Made by a program: the position numbers and the translations under genes. A DNA stretch of 64,000 nucleotides, taken from assembly GCA_037954325.1 (NCBI GenBank), contig JBBMNZ010000003.1:2500965-2564964 (forward strand). Direction: 5' to 3'. How positions within the stretch are numbered: position 1 is the stretch's first letter; each line of letters starts with the position of its first letter. This DNA comes from Fistularia commersonii. Lineage: Eukaryota; Chordata; Actinopteri; Syngnathiformes; Fistulariidae. Below, piece after piece: positions 10,341 to 21,939 of the stretch. The notes under the pieces were generated by a model that had not been told where the DNA came from, searched no databases, and worked only from the letters and a program-made list of their open reading frames with translations.

Positions 10341-11446
10341 CCAAAAACAGCAGGTATGAGAGTGGGAAGAACTCTCATCTATAAATAACAGACAACAAAA
10401 GCAGAGATTTTCACAGGAAGCTAAAATTAAACGAGTGCACGTGGAGTGGAGAACAGCATGGGTGAATGAATAAAATATTTCTTAATAGCAGCTATAAGAA
10501 GTTTCATACGACAATTTAATTCAACAATTTTGTTTTCCTTTTTTTGAAATATGTTTATTAATCAAAGGAAAATGGACTGCTTTTTTTTCCTTATGTTAAG
10601 TTATTATTGATTATTTTTGTTGCTTCTTGCAAAATTTTATTTTATAATACTGATTCATACCTAAATCCAATTTATTTCTAAGGCACTGCCTTCTGTATTT
10701 CCAAGATAAAAAAAAATGTTTCCTTTATTTGTTAGATAATTAAATTGCAATAATTTTTTGGACGATTGAATGATTTCTCGATTCCAAGGGATTTTGGTAG
10801 AAGTATTTTGGTCTATTACTACTAATGTCAATATCTATCTATCTATATATATATATATATATATATTTATTTTTTTTATAGCAATACTAATTTCTTATTG
10901 ACTTGATATTTTTTTCAAACATTTCTAAACAATTCCTTTTTAATTTAATTTATTTATTCATTTTTTTATTTTATTTTATTTTTTCATATTTATTCTATTT
11001 AATTGATTTGTTGATGGCTTTATATCAGAATGTACCGGAAAAAGTAGAATTCTCTTTCGTGAGATATTTTCTTCACCCAGTTGATCATTGATAATAGAAG
11101 TCATGCAATTAAAAGTGAAATATCTCCACTACAAACTTCCTGAGCCAAGAGAATTATTTATTATTATTATCATAACTACCAAATGTGGATCGATTATTTT
11201 TTTTTCTCATGTTTATATCCATTTACTTATTCCTTTTTTAAGGTTACTTCCTAATTCTAAATTGCATCTTTATTCTTCCTTGATTAATTTCCTGCTGTTC
11301 TTGATTATTTCAGCTTCTATTCTATTGAATGCATCTTGAATATCTTTAAATATATGTCTATATCGAAGGATATGGGCCAGTAAATCATTACTAAATGTCC
11401 ATGTCCAAACAACAGCAAATCTTTTTCTGTTTTTTTGGGTCTTTTT
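10340..11446. other. AT-rich intergenic, with (TATC)(TA)n at 10835-10867
   Basis: Very AT-rich, with T-rich runs and a TATC/TA compound microsatellite at about 10835-10867. No gene or transposon terminus was recognised. Confidence 0.5.
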
Positions 11447-11660
11447 GTTTTTAAGAATAAGAATAATAAAATAAGAATAAGAACACATTTATTTATCCCG
11501 AAGGAAATCGTTGTGCCAGAATTTCAAGTAAAATCATAACAATGATAAATAATAGTAGGAAATTGTTTAAACAGTATAAAAAAAAAAAGAGAGAGAATAA
11601 GAAATACAAATAAAACTATAAAGTGTCAAAGTAACAAGTCAGAACCACACATTATTCCAT
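11447..11660 (-). mobile_element. R2 retroposon 3' end with TTCTTA tail, minus strand
   Basis: On the minus strand it reads TGGCACAACGATTTCCTTCG, GGATAAATAAATGTG, then TTCTTATTCTTA-type units. A paralogue with the same order lies at 52695-52960. The general plan resembles R1 (conserved end, AATAAA-like signal, short tandem tail), but the sequence and tail unit differ, so I treat it as a second family. Confidence 0.65.
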
Positions 11661-11664
11661 ATAT

Positions 11665-11949
11665 AGGACTGTCTCAGAAAATTAGAATATTGTGATAAAG
11701 TTCTTTATCTTCTGTAATGCAATTACAAAAACAAAAATGTTATAGATTCTGGATTCATTACAAATCAACTGAAATATGGCAAGCCTTTTATTATCTTAAT
11801 ATTGCTGATTATGGCTTACATCTTAAGAAAACTCAAAAATCCTATCTCAAAATATAAGAATATCATGAAAAAGTTTTTTTTTTTTTTTTACTGCATTACA
11901 GAAGGTAAAGAACTTTATCACAATATTCTAATTTTCCTGAGACAGTCCT
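11665..11949. mobile_element. Palindromic MITE, AGGACTGTCTCAG family, copy D
   Basis: Left end AGGACTGTCTCAGAAAATTAG is inverted at the right end (AATTTTCCTGAGACAGTCC). The internal order is the same as copy A, including a T-run near the right arm (11873-11890). Confidence 0.85.
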
Positions 11950-12006
11950 CTATGTGTTTCAGAGGTTTAGAAATGCATTGCGAGTTTTAAAAGCAAGAGC
12001 AAACCT

Positions 12007-12053
<47 letters not shown>

Positions 12054-12076
12054 ACGGGCAGATTCCCCAACCCAAC
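11950..12076. repeat. Second copy of the MITE-linked segment with (TA)n
   Basis: It matches 612-720: TGCATTGCGAGTTTTAAAAG, CAAACCTTG, a (TA)n tract (here 12009-12049, longer than at 670), then ATACGGGCAGATTCCCCAAC. Similarity ends shortly after CCCAAC. Confidence 0.8.
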
Positions 12077-12439
12077 TTTTTCATATTATTTAATTTTAGC
12101 ACCGATCATTATGTGAAAGGCCTGGTTACCAATTTTCTTCCTATAGCAAAGTCTCCCAGGGTGGTTTTTCCATCCCTGTGTAATTCATGAATCATGTATG
12201 ACCACGTGGTGGATGCATACTAATTAACCAGTGAGGTCACATCCATCATCGCTTCCCGACTAGCGACGATCCTCTTCCTCCGGGGTGGGGTTGCGGGAAC
12301 CGGGGGGTCGTTTCCAGACCGTTTTTTTTTTCGCTCTCGATGCCGAGAAGCACTTTAAGAAGAGAAGAGGCTGCAGAGCATCTGCATGGATGAGTGAAGG
12401 AGGAGTGGATGTTTCAGCTTTGAGCCAAATAACTCATTA
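12077..12439. other. Intergenic, nothing recognised
   Basis: Unique-looking non-coding sequence with a small GC-rich patch near 12240-12345. Confidence 0.4.
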
Positions 12440-12720
12440 GCGGAAATGTTTCTCTGCAGTTTTGACCTTCGCATTGTTAAATTGCTTACAGCTACAGCAA
12501 ACATATGGCCTATGTAGCCAGAGCCCATAACTTATTAATTTGTGTTTTTCTCTGCAGCACAAGCGGTCATACATGTAGATGGTTTAATAACTAATCCCTC
12601 TCTGGATGTCCCATTAAGCACTGCCTACTAGCAAAAGCTCTATGGGTCACCACTTCCGCCTAGTTACAGATTTACAATCTAGTCAAGCCGTAATAAAATG
12701 ATTTACCGCGTAACCGGCAT
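12440..12720. promoter_or_regulatory. Candidate conserved non-coding element
   Basis: Non-repetitive, balanced composition and no long ORF. It has homeodomain-type TAAT/ATTA cores (ACTTATTAATTTGTG, GGTTTAATAACTAA, CCCATTAAGCAC). A pyrimidine tract and CTCTGCAG at about 12545-12557 also resembles a splice acceptor, but no matching exon end was seen. The regulatory role is a guess from composition; conservation cannot be tested here. Confidence 0.25.
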
Positions 12721-12894
12721 TTATTTCTGAACGAAGCAGCTCGTAAACTTTTTACCGGCATTTAAAAAAAACGTCTGCTTTGAAGGTGCTAAACTTAAAA
12801 ATACAATTGGGTCATTTCTTACCAAACTTGAATTGGCTTGTTTCCCTTTGCTTGTTAGCTCATTTTGTAATTGCACATTTGCAAATTGAATTTG

Positions 12895-13215
12895 CAAATA
12901 ATAAATAATTTATTTATCCTTTATTTAAAATAAATTATTAAAAAAAATAAATAGATATTATTATTTTGTTTTTTTTATTGGCCATTCAAAACCAATCGGG
13001 ATGTTTTTAAGTGATAAATACATAAATAATTGATTTATTATTTATTTGAAATAAATTATTTAAAAAAATAATAAATATTATTATTTTATTTTTTTTTATT
13101 GGCCATATCATTTTTTTTTTCCTTATTAAAACCAATAGAGATTTTTTTAAGTGATAAATACATAAATAATGTATTTATTATTTATTAAAATAATAATATA
13201 TCTATAATAAAAAAA
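12895..13215. repeat. AT-rich imperfect tandem repeat, about 140-bp period
   Basis: The phrase GTGATAAATACATAAATAAT occurs at 13011 and 13151, 140 bp apart. Each is preceded by TTTTTATTGGCCAT and an AAAACCAAT motif. A partial first unit begins near 12895. Nothing coding. Confidence 0.65.
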
Positions 13216-13923
13216 AATACAGGAAATCCAAAATATGCTTTTTCATAATTAGGTATGACTTTAAAACAGTACTACGTGACATTCAATAACCTTCAGGTAG
13301 CATCCGATATGTCAGACCCAAAATTCTTTCAGGGAAGGGAAAAATAAAAGTTGCGTCTTGTGATTCGTCCCGAGCGGCCCGGCCTGCAAGATTCACCGAC
13401 GGACGGTGCAGAATCAACCGAGAGGATGTTTCTGCTATTTTGTTTCTCCCGTTCTTGCAAAGAAATTCGGTCAAAGGTGCAAATTCCCACGTCGAGCTCA
13501 TCGAAACTCAACCGCGACGGTCCGTTTTATCGGTCACGCTCCGATCGAAAACAATGAGCGGATGCGATAAATCGAGCGTAATCCTCGTGGCAGACGTGTG
13601 CAAATCACCGGGATTCCTCTTCCTGGTTTTACAAATACGCTGCTTTTCCTCCCTTTAATCCCTCACAGAAACATATCTACGGTGCACGACTCTTCATTTC
13701 ATCCAATTAAATTTATTTGATTTTCTTTTTGCCTTTCCCTCCCCTCCCCGGTTTTGCTAGCGTGAGTTCACCTTTCAGGTCGAAAAACCTATTAGTTCAG
13801 GCGCCTTTTAATCCGTTACAAACAAATAGGCAAACATCCAAGATTAATGGCAGTTCAGTGGCTGAGAAAAAAGGCCGGTTGAGATTTACGGTCGAAGCAC
13901 AGCTTCATACCCGCGTGCACTTT

Positions 13924-13925
<2 letters not shown>
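13216..13925. other. Intergenic, no gene seen
   Basis: 13340-13560 has many CpGs and short ORFs on both strands without family resemblance. The rest is unique-looking non-coding sequence. Confidence 0.4.

Positions 13926-13972
<47 letters not shown>
13926..13972 (+). repeat. (CA)n microsatellite
   Basis: About 23 CA units, among the longest dinucleotide tracts here. Confidence 0.98.
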
Positions 13973-13974
<2 letters not shown>

Positions 13975-14124
13975 CCGCCTCGGTTCAAGGGTGGGAGGGA
14001 CTTACACACTGACCGTTATTTTACCACTGTCTCTCACACTTGTTCAGCTTGTCCATCAGTCTTTGTCTTCCTTTTCACCTTTTTCTCAGTCTGAGCCTAT
14101 AAATGGAGTTCTTGGAGATTCTGG

Positions 14125-14166
<42 letters not shown>
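14125..14166 (+). repeat. (TG)n microsatellite
   Basis: About 21 TG units, 150 bp from the (CA)n tract at 13926. The two tracts are complementary in orientation. Confidence 0.98.
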
Positions 14167-14167
<1 letters not shown>

Positions 14168-14361
14168 TCTCCTGGCCGCTGCTCACTGCTGAGCATTCCG
14201 ACACCCGAACACGACCCCTCTTGCCAACTGCAATAACAGTGGCTTCCAGACAAAGGCTGAATGGCTTCCTCCCAGTTCACCATGCTAACGGTTTAGCGAT
14301 GACATCATCATTCCATGGCAAGTTCAAATGAGTCAACTCCAGACCGGGGAAGGTTCAGGAT

Positions 14362-14384
14362 TGTGTGTGTGTGTGTGTGTGTGT
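14362..14384 (+). repeat. (TG)n microsatellite
   Basis: About 11 TG units followed by an interrupted TG run. Confidence 0.95.
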
Positions 14385-15236
14385 TTATGTGTGTTCATCT
14401 TACTGATCAGCTTCTATTTGAGTCTCCTCAGAATTTGACTTTAGCCCTTTTCATCCAAATATCTTCAGCTCAATGCAATTTCACGTTAAGTTTAAGCAAA
14501 AAAAAAAAGCCAAATATATTTCAAATATGTGATCATGTTGGTGTGTTTGCATCCGGAGGAGGAAGTCTGCAAGAAGGACAACTTTTTTTCAAGTTATTTC
14601 CCTTTTTTTGCTTTTGTTATTCAGTGTTTTGCTCTAATTTCACCCTGTTTTTTACTCCCTACTAAAACGTAGCATCCGTCCACTGTCTTACTCATCTTTC
14701 GCTCTTCGGACATCCTAAATAAAACAGCTAAAAGTTCGGGAACGATTTTTATCGAGCTTTCGGAAATATTAGCGATAGAGAGGCTGTAAAATCAGACCCA
14801 GGTGAGATTCTGGTAAGCAAATGATACCTTCAAATTTCAGAACAGATTTCATCTTCAATATGAAAAATGTATTCTCAAGGTTGCTCAAATCATTTCAACA
14901 TCTCAATCTATTTAGAAGATTATCTGGCCTGCAAGAGTAGGTTTAATGTCCAGAACCACCAGGAAAGGTCTTCATCTATCACTGAATACAGAAAAATTAC
15001 AAACAGATGCTGTGCAAATTAGTTCAACAAAACCTAATCCCATTTCCTGTAGTTGAAAAAGCAGCTTTAAGACCTAAAAAAGGGGACAAAGTACCAATGA
15101 AACTGCAGATGTTACATGAAGGTTCAATTCTAGTTGCAGCCTCGTATTCGCGCTCCTCGCACGAAGGCATACTAAAAAAACTGGACCTGCAGTAAGATGT
15201 TTATGATAAAAGTGCCCCAAAGATTTGACAGGAATA
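14385..15236. other. Intergenic, no gene seen
   Basis: Unique-looking sequence. An ORF at 15007-15195 (+) of 62 residues is not recognised and is not supported by splice signals or a known family. Confidence 0.4.
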
Positions 15237-15239
15237 GCA

Positions 15240-15566
15240 AATAATAATAATAATGATAAAGTAATAATAATAAAATAATAAAAATATAATATAGTAATGA
15301 TAATAATAACAATAATAATAACAATAACAGCAACAACAACAACAACAACAACAACAATAATAATAATAATAATATAATGAAATAAATAATGACAGCATTA
15401 ATAATAATTATAATAATAATAATAATAATAATAATAAAACAGTGAAAATATGATATATTAATGATAATAATAATAATAATAATAATAATATAATGAAATA
15501 AAATAATGACAGCATTAATAATAATAATAATAATAATGAAATGAAATAATAACAATAATAAAAATA

Positions 15567-15604
<38 letters not shown>

Positions 15605-15630
15605 TGAGGATGATGATGATTACAACAACA
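15240..15630. repeat. (AAT)n trinucleotide array with an (AAC)n core
   Basis: About 390 bp of imperfect AAT units with an internal AAC block at roughly 15309-15357 and a GAT-rich right edge (15601-15620). Unit phrases such as ATGAAATAAATAATGACAGC recur at about 15377 and 15495, pointing to internal duplication. Long minus-strand ORFs of I, L and Y residues are products of this repeat. Confidence 0.95.
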
Positions 15631-15714
15631 AGATCACAAGAACTTAAACCAACATATAATAATGTCATATTTTAATCGCTAAAGGAACACAGCCTGAGTG
15701 CTATCGTCACTCTG

Positions 15715-15976
15715 TTAATGTTATTATCCTTGTTGTTGTTTTGGTTGTTTATTCTCTCCCTTACTGTCTTTTTTTTTCCACCTATTCTGTTGTCGCTTCT
15801 TATCCTTGATGTTGTTGTTCTCTCTGCTGTCTATTTATTTGTGGATGTCTTTCGCTATTCTATATCTTTTAATTGTCTCTCTATTTATATTTATATTCAT
15901 ATCTATTGACACTATAACTGTTACGCTGCTGTGACAAAAGAATTTCCACTATTGGGATCAATAAAGTTTATCTTAA
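15715..15976 (+). mobile_element. R1 retroposon 3' end, plus strand
   Basis: It reads CTGCTGTGACAAAAGAATTT, then GGGATCAATAAAGTTTATCTT at the 3' end. This is the same end as the minus-strand copies at 9381 and 28787. The upstream TCTGTCGTTCTTATCCTTGATG-like T-rich body also matches their complements. The simple tail is short here. Confidence 0.75.
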
Positions 15977-17839
15977 CTGAAGACAGTTACTCACAGTTGC
16001 TAAAATATTTTAGCAATACAAACGCGCGCACACACAATGCTTAAAGCATCAGAACCAAGTGTTTTTCTAAGTCTTAGCATATTTTTTTTTTTCTCAAAGA
16101 CTATCGGACGTGCAGATATTTGATCCTGCCCGGCTCATTATTGTCGAACACTCGCAGGGTGATAAAGTTTCGAGCCTCAGCAAGTCGATTTTGACCGCTA
16201 TGAAATGAACTGTAGACAACGCCTTGCTTAAAGCAAAAAAAAAAAAAAAAAAAGCACATTCACAAATTAAACACTACATTAAGGTTTAAAAAAAACCTCC
16301 CACTAACAGGGCAAATTTGAATAACTCCGTTTCACAACTCCCTCATGTAAAGAGACAAATTACCGGGCCAACGCGGGGTGTAAAACCAAAAAGAAAATGA
16401 TTGAAGCCGACCAGTCGCCCCTGCAGCAGACGATACGTTGCACCGTGTGCTTTAGAAGCCCCGTTATGACTTAAACAGACTTCCTGTGGCTGCTGTCGGA
16501 GCCGGGATCGGCTTTCTTACCACCGCGGCTCGTGAGGAATCTTGACCCTCTGAAGGCACGAAGGCTCTATTACAACAGGTCTGATGAAAAACACCTTGGT
16601 GGCGTCAACACCTCCGCGCCGTCTTGTCAGGTATGAGGAGCAACATACGCCCGAAAGCGACGTAAATGTTTTGTCTTCACCCGTAATGAGATTCTCCGTA
16701 GTTTCATCGTCTCCCCGCGTTCGGGCCCGGATGGTGATTTCTGCTCGAAATCACAAAGCGCCGTCAGCGTCGGAGCGCTCTCGTGAGATAATGGACTGAT
16801 ACCCGGCGCTAATGTAAACGCCGTCGCTGTCATTTTACTGAGAAAGGAGACGTGCGTTTCGTGGATTAACGAATCTGCGGTTGATGTAAAGTTCTCGGAG
16901 CTCTACTTCACATTTGCCATTCATTATTAAAGAGTGAGAGGCGACACTGGTGAACGAAAATAATAAATCGTGCCACGGCACAACCCGTGTGATCTCTGTC
17001 CGATCTCTCGAAGGTTTCCCTGACGAAGCACGGCCATATTTATTAGCCTATTAAATCCCATCGCACCATTATCGAATGTAGGAATTCAATTTGAGCAGCG
17101 GTTGTGGATTTGTTATATATTTACTGCAAGTGTGTCGTGCATTGGGGAAAATTTACACTGTTCAGTCTCATCCTGCTTTGCGTCTTCAGCTTAGCTTGGC
17201 TTCACCTCCTCCAAGTCCGTCAAGGTCTTGAAACAAATAGCTCTTGATTCTTTCCTGCTTTATTTGTATTATTATAATATAATCCTTTTTAAGTCTTGCA
17301 AAACATGGTCGTGGACCAGGTTCTTGGTGGAACTCAAAGTCCCTTTTTAGTGGTCATGATGGCTTCAAATGTACTGAATTCATTTTCATGACAAACATGT
17401 TTTTATGAAATAAAATATACTTGATAAATCAATGAAAAAAAAAATCCAAATTAAACGTACGAATCAACACACGAATACAAATGAAGGTGTTAGCAAAGCC
17501 GTCGTACATGCAAAATTCATCACGATATTATTGTAGTTCCAGAATATTTGATATGTTTGCAAAAATTTGAATAACAAGAATTTTAGGAAAAAATTGCAAA
17601 AAAAAAAAAAAATATATCAGGGTTTAGATTTTGGTGGCATGACTGTCAGTATAAATATGATTTTGATGCACAAATCGTTGTCCTTTTTTTTTTATATATT
17701 TTTTTTCTAATGACACCGCTTCTGTTCACATAGCTACAAATCCATCTGCATCTATTTCAGACGCATTTCTAACACTTCCTACCGAAATTCCCTGGGACAT
17801 ATTCACAGATTTAGGCGTATCCCGCTTTGCATAAGCGCG
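15977..17839. other. Intergenic; CpG-bearing stretch at 16480-16900
   Basis: Poly(A) at 16232-16251 and another A-run near 17598. Bases about 16480-16900 are unusually CpG-rich for the neighbourhood and have overlapping short ORFs on both strands, none recognised. No repeat family was identified. Confidence 0.4.
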
Positions 17840-18080
17840 TGAAAAAGCTCGGCCATAGGTCTCCTGTACACGCCGCTAATGATCCTCAGCGTAGCCTCCG
17901 CCGTGCACAAACAGCAGTGAATGATGAACGTGTCAGGAAGTGAAACTGGGAAAAGAGCTGGTGTTTAGTATGCGAGGCCACGCCGCCGGCTGTGGCACGG
18001 CAGCAGAGTGTTGATTCGGATCAAAGATTGCTGCTGAGCTCAATTCAGTCACTTATTCACAACTGCAAAGCTTGCATCCT
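17840..18080. promoter_or_regulatory. Candidate conserved non-coding element
   Basis: Non-repetitive, GC-moderate sequence with CGCTAATGATCC and GCAGTGAATGATGAACGTG phrases and no supported ORF. It differs in complexity from the AT-rich DNA on either side. Function is inferred only from composition. Confidence 0.2.
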
Positions 18081-18460
18081 AATGGAGCCGCCGCTCCGAT
18101 CTCTGGCCGACGGTGAAGACTCGTGTAGTTGCGGCTCCACAAAGTGAAGGGAAGTTGATATTTAACACAAAACTGCTTTAAGTCTCCGTTTCCTGTCTTT
18201 AGTTTGACGGGTTTACTTTTTGTTTCGCTCCCTGAGAGCTTCTGTTCTGAGTATCTGCGTACTGTAAGCCACATTTTTCACCGCAGGACAATTTTCTCCG
18301 AAAAATTCTATGATGATTAAATAGAATCAATAATCATGTGGCGAAATATCATGTCTACCATATTTGAATGCTTATCCTCTGTAAATCAGTTGAACTCATT
18401 TAAAACCTAGAACAAAATATCAATAGTGAGTAGAATTATATAAGGAAGAATAAGTTGACA

Positions 18461-18910
18461 GCTAGAAATTTGCAGAAATACTGCAAGAAATCTCGGTAAA
18501 ATATGGTCGCATAAATTCTATAAGATGAGAGGACAAAAAAAAAACCTTGGTATTATATTCTGAAAAAAAAGTAAGAAATCGCTTGAAAACCTAAACATTT
18601 CTTGAAAACAGTTGGAAAATTTCAGATATAATGCAAGAAATTTTGGTCAAATATGGTCACATAAATTCTATAAGATGAGAGGAAAAAAAAAAAAACATCG
18701 GTATTATATTCCAAAAAAAAATTAGAAATCGTTTGAAAACCTGAAATTTTCTTGAAAACAGCTAGAAAATTTCAGATATGCTGGAAGAAATTTCGGTAAA
18801 ATATGGTCACATAAATTCAATAAGATGAGAGGAAAAAAAAAAACATTGGTATTATATTCCGAAAAAAAAAGTAAGAAATAGTTTGAAAACCTAAATACTT
18901 CATGAAAACA
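18461..18910. repeat. Tandem repeat, three units of 150 bp
   Basis: Units begin at 18461, 18611 and 18761 with GCTAGAAATTTGCAG, GTTGGAAAATTTCAG and GCTAGAAAATTTCAG. Each contains AATATGGTC(A/G)CATAAATTC, ATAAGATGAGAGGA, an A-run, GGTATTATATTC and TTTGAAAACCT in the same order. The exact 150-bp spacing despite point differences marks a minisatellite-like triplication. No ORF. Confidence 0.9.
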
Positions 18911-20704
18911 TATTTAACTATAAAATGGAGAAATCATCTGAAAATATTCATAAATTCATCTTCATCAAGAGTCAAGACTCTACCGAAAATTAGCGGGAAA
19001 GACACAACGAAATATAAAACGTCATCAGAATGTGTGGAATATTATTAAAATGGAATTGTTTTATCAGTTATGGCATGTTTTAACACGTTAATATCGAACT
19101 ATTTAACCAAAAAAATCTCATGCATTTAGAAGCACTCGGACATTATGACAACTATTAGTCCATCTTCGATACGAGGCAGATTTGCAAGATTTACAAGTGA
19201 CCATTGTTTTGACCTCAGCGTGAAAATATCATCCTCACGTCTTACGGTTCCTTTCCTTTCCAGACTGATGTGGAAAAGAACCGAAATGTCAGTCCGTGCG
19301 AGTCTCACGTAATTAAGATGTATTTTAGCGACGTTTCATACTTTGTCCAAGGCGCCGTTGCCAAGACTTTTAAAGGGCGCTTTCATCAACAATCCAACCT
19401 GTTCGACAAATAATATTCCTTCTGTTAATGTGCCCGATCAAATTTAACATTATTTGCAATTTTAAAATTTGCAGCTGTGTTCATTTCCACTCATCATAGT
19501 GTGCACATTTGATTTTTACATTTATTTCAATTGAAATGACCTTATTATGCGATGCATGTATTGAACAGCTTTCACAGCATTTTTCTTTTTCATTTATCTA
19601 TTTAATTTATTTATTTGTACATTTTGCATTTGTTAAACCGGCAAATCATGTTGTTTTTTTGTTTTTTTCTGTCATATTTCAGTTGGACAGTTGGTCAAAC
19701 GTTTTCCATTGTTTTTTTCGGGACTCAAAGGATCATTTCATATGTTTTATGTCTTGAACATTATATCTTGGATAAAATTCCAGGTTATTGTTGCAGAGGG
19801 ACTTCAGTAATCTGACGGACAGACGCTCCGTCTACGGTTGAAAGAGGTCGCATATCAAATATCAGTGTTGTAGATCTTCCTGTCAGGCGAGTGAATATCG
19901 CTCCAATGGAGAGCTGTCGCAGTCATTAATTAGAAATTTAAAAATATTAATTTGTTCCAATGACGACACGCATAGCAGATCAGAAAATACTCATTCGTGA
20001 CCGATTGATAATTTGCAATACAGGCATTCACATCAAGACTCCCGGACATTAAATGTTTCATTTTCACTCTTTTCAAATCTCAAAGGGGTTCAGACAAACT
20101 TTATTCTTGCCAACAGTAATGAATTTAAATCCGTTCCTTTACCAAAACGTAGCACAGGGAAATGTTTGATGTGGACAAAACAGGAATCTAAAAAAAAATA
20201 TTGTTTTTAAAAAAGAGTGACTGCAGCAGGTTTACACTGCAACTAATGGGTTGATGTGTCAATATGCTTGACTCTTCATGAACTTATTCAGCTGTTGCTT
20301 ATTTTGGGAATCAGGTGTGTTTACATTGCAGACTCTGATTCTGAGATTTGTTTGATATCAGTTTCATTTAAGAGCACTGGGCTCTTTGACCTTTTCTAAA
20401 GAGTTTGTGAAGTATCCTATTTTTGGCTTTTCAAATCAAAACATCTCTTCTAAATAAAGAAGCAGACGATGAAACCCGGAGGACTGTGAAAGAAACCAGG
20501 ATAATATGGGATGACGACATCTTATCCCAGTTTTCTGACTACTGGTGACTATTTTTAAAGTGCAAACTTCAGCCCAGTGACTCAACAGAAATGAAAACAA
20601 AGATCTATATTCCAGAGAATTGAGAGAAAAAAAAAAAAAAAAAAAAGTGATTTTCTCTAATCATATTCCTTGCTCACAGCTTTCAACAAACTAAAACGGC
20701 AATG
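18911..20704. other. AT-rich intergenic, no gene seen
   Basis: Short ORFs at 19126-19308 (-) and 19509-19815 (+) are unrecognised and lack supporting signals. Poly(A) lies at about 20627-20646. Confidence 0.45.
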
Positions 20705-20910
20705 TTTTTATTTATTTATTTATAAATGTATTTATTTATTTATCAATTAATTTATCAATATATGTATCGATTTATTTATTTATTTATCAATTTATTTATC
20801 TATTTTTATCTAATTATTTACTTGTTTATTTATTTGTCTATTTATTTATTTATTTTTATTGGTATTTATTTATTATTATTTTATTTATTATTATTTTATT
20901 TTTTTATCAT
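20705..20910. repeat. Imperfect (TTTA)n array
   Basis: About 200 bp of TTTA units with TATCAA and TTTGTC variants. The plus-strand ORF over it is a YLFI simple-repeat translation. Confidence 0.9.
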
Positions 20911-20929
20911 ATATACAGATATGTGGAGA

Positions 20930-21050
20930 AGACCATAGGGATGGAGTTTTCATGATGTTGTGAGGCCTTTCTGCATGGAGTTTGCACGTCCTTTCTGTTT
21001 CCACAGTCCAAAAACATGTAGTACGATAATGGCAAACATCTGGCCCCCTC
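20930..21050. repeat. Dispersed repeat core related to 26490
   Basis: CATGGAGTTTGCACGTCC, TTTCTGTTTCCACAGTCC and AAAAACATG match the order of a very common vertebrate/teleost dispersed repeat (GTGGAGTTTGCATGTTCTC, TGCGTGGGTTT, CCAAAAACA) also seen at 26490-26600. The element type is not assigned. Confidence 0.55.
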
Positions 21051-21099
21051 GTCTCCCTCACGACAAGATAGTCATAACAAATAAATACATAATGAATGT

Positions 21100-21153
21100 C
21101 CATCCATCCATCCATCCATCCATCCATCCATCCATCCATCCATCCATCCATCC
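21100..21153 (+). repeat. (CATC)n microsatellite
   Basis: About 13 CATC units; the minus-strand ORF of MDGW repeats comes from it. Confidence 0.98.
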
Positions 21154-21630
21154 TTTGCTGAAGTCATACCTCATCATGCAATATCATCTTTTTTAACCGA
21201 GAATGTTCACAAATACAAAGGATTTAGCTTCGGTTGACTCTTACTCCTTGTACTGACATGAAGGTACACAATGACTGGATGAGATAAACAACTCAAAATA
21301 AAAAAAGTGCAGAATGTAATGTCCGTTTAAGCCATAAAGCTGATGATCTGCATGAGATGTAAGTCGTGCAAAAATGAGGTAAGTTGAAAAATAAAGCAAT
21401 AAATGACACATTTCCGTCAGATGACCATTTAAGGTCTTAGGAGATAATGGATGGAAGAAATCTGCACGGTTTCTGCAAAAGTCACGATTGGGGTTTAGTG
21501 TGGAGACGAGGAGCTCCTCCCGAACTCCACCTTCATCTCCACGGTTTGGAGGGTTTCATCTCAAGGTTGTTCCAACGCCGGGAGTTTGACAGACGGATCC
21601 CTCGAAGCGAAGTCATTAAAAGTATAAATA
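21154..21630. other. Intergenic, nothing recognised
   Basis: Mixed sequence without a supported ORF; it ends at the left terminus of a diverged MITE. Confidence 0.4.
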
Positions 21631-21939
21631 CGCTGCTCCCAAAAACACCTCGACAACACAATTTAACTCCAACGGTCCACTTAGGAAGCGACACTGATTC
21701 ATTTGGACTTGTTTTAAGGACATGACATCACCGCTGGATCAGTTTAAGGCTTATTTGGAGTGTGACTCCGAATCCAGACCATAATTTCATTTCCATTTGA
21801 TTTCCATTGATCATTTTGATGTAATTTTGTGGTCAGAACATTCATCTATGTACAGAACAAAGTATTTCATTAGAATATTTTGCTCATTCAGATCTAGGAC
21901 GTGTTCTTTTAATGTTGCCTTTATATTTTTTGAGCGGTG
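21631..21939 (-). mobile_element. Tc1-type MITE, diverged copy
   Basis: The left end CGCTGCTCCCAAAAACAC and right end TTTTTTGAGCGGTG are mutated versions of the family termini, flanked by TA. The internal blocks TTCATTTGGACTTGTTTTAA and TTCATTCAGATCTAGGA-like match the 46487 copy in the same orientation. It is older than the copies at 7728 and 48374. Confidence 0.8.

Noticed and set aside
15172..15668. I/L/Y-rich minus-strand ORFs resembling membrane proteins
   Set aside because: Direct translation of the AAT/AAC trinucleotide array.
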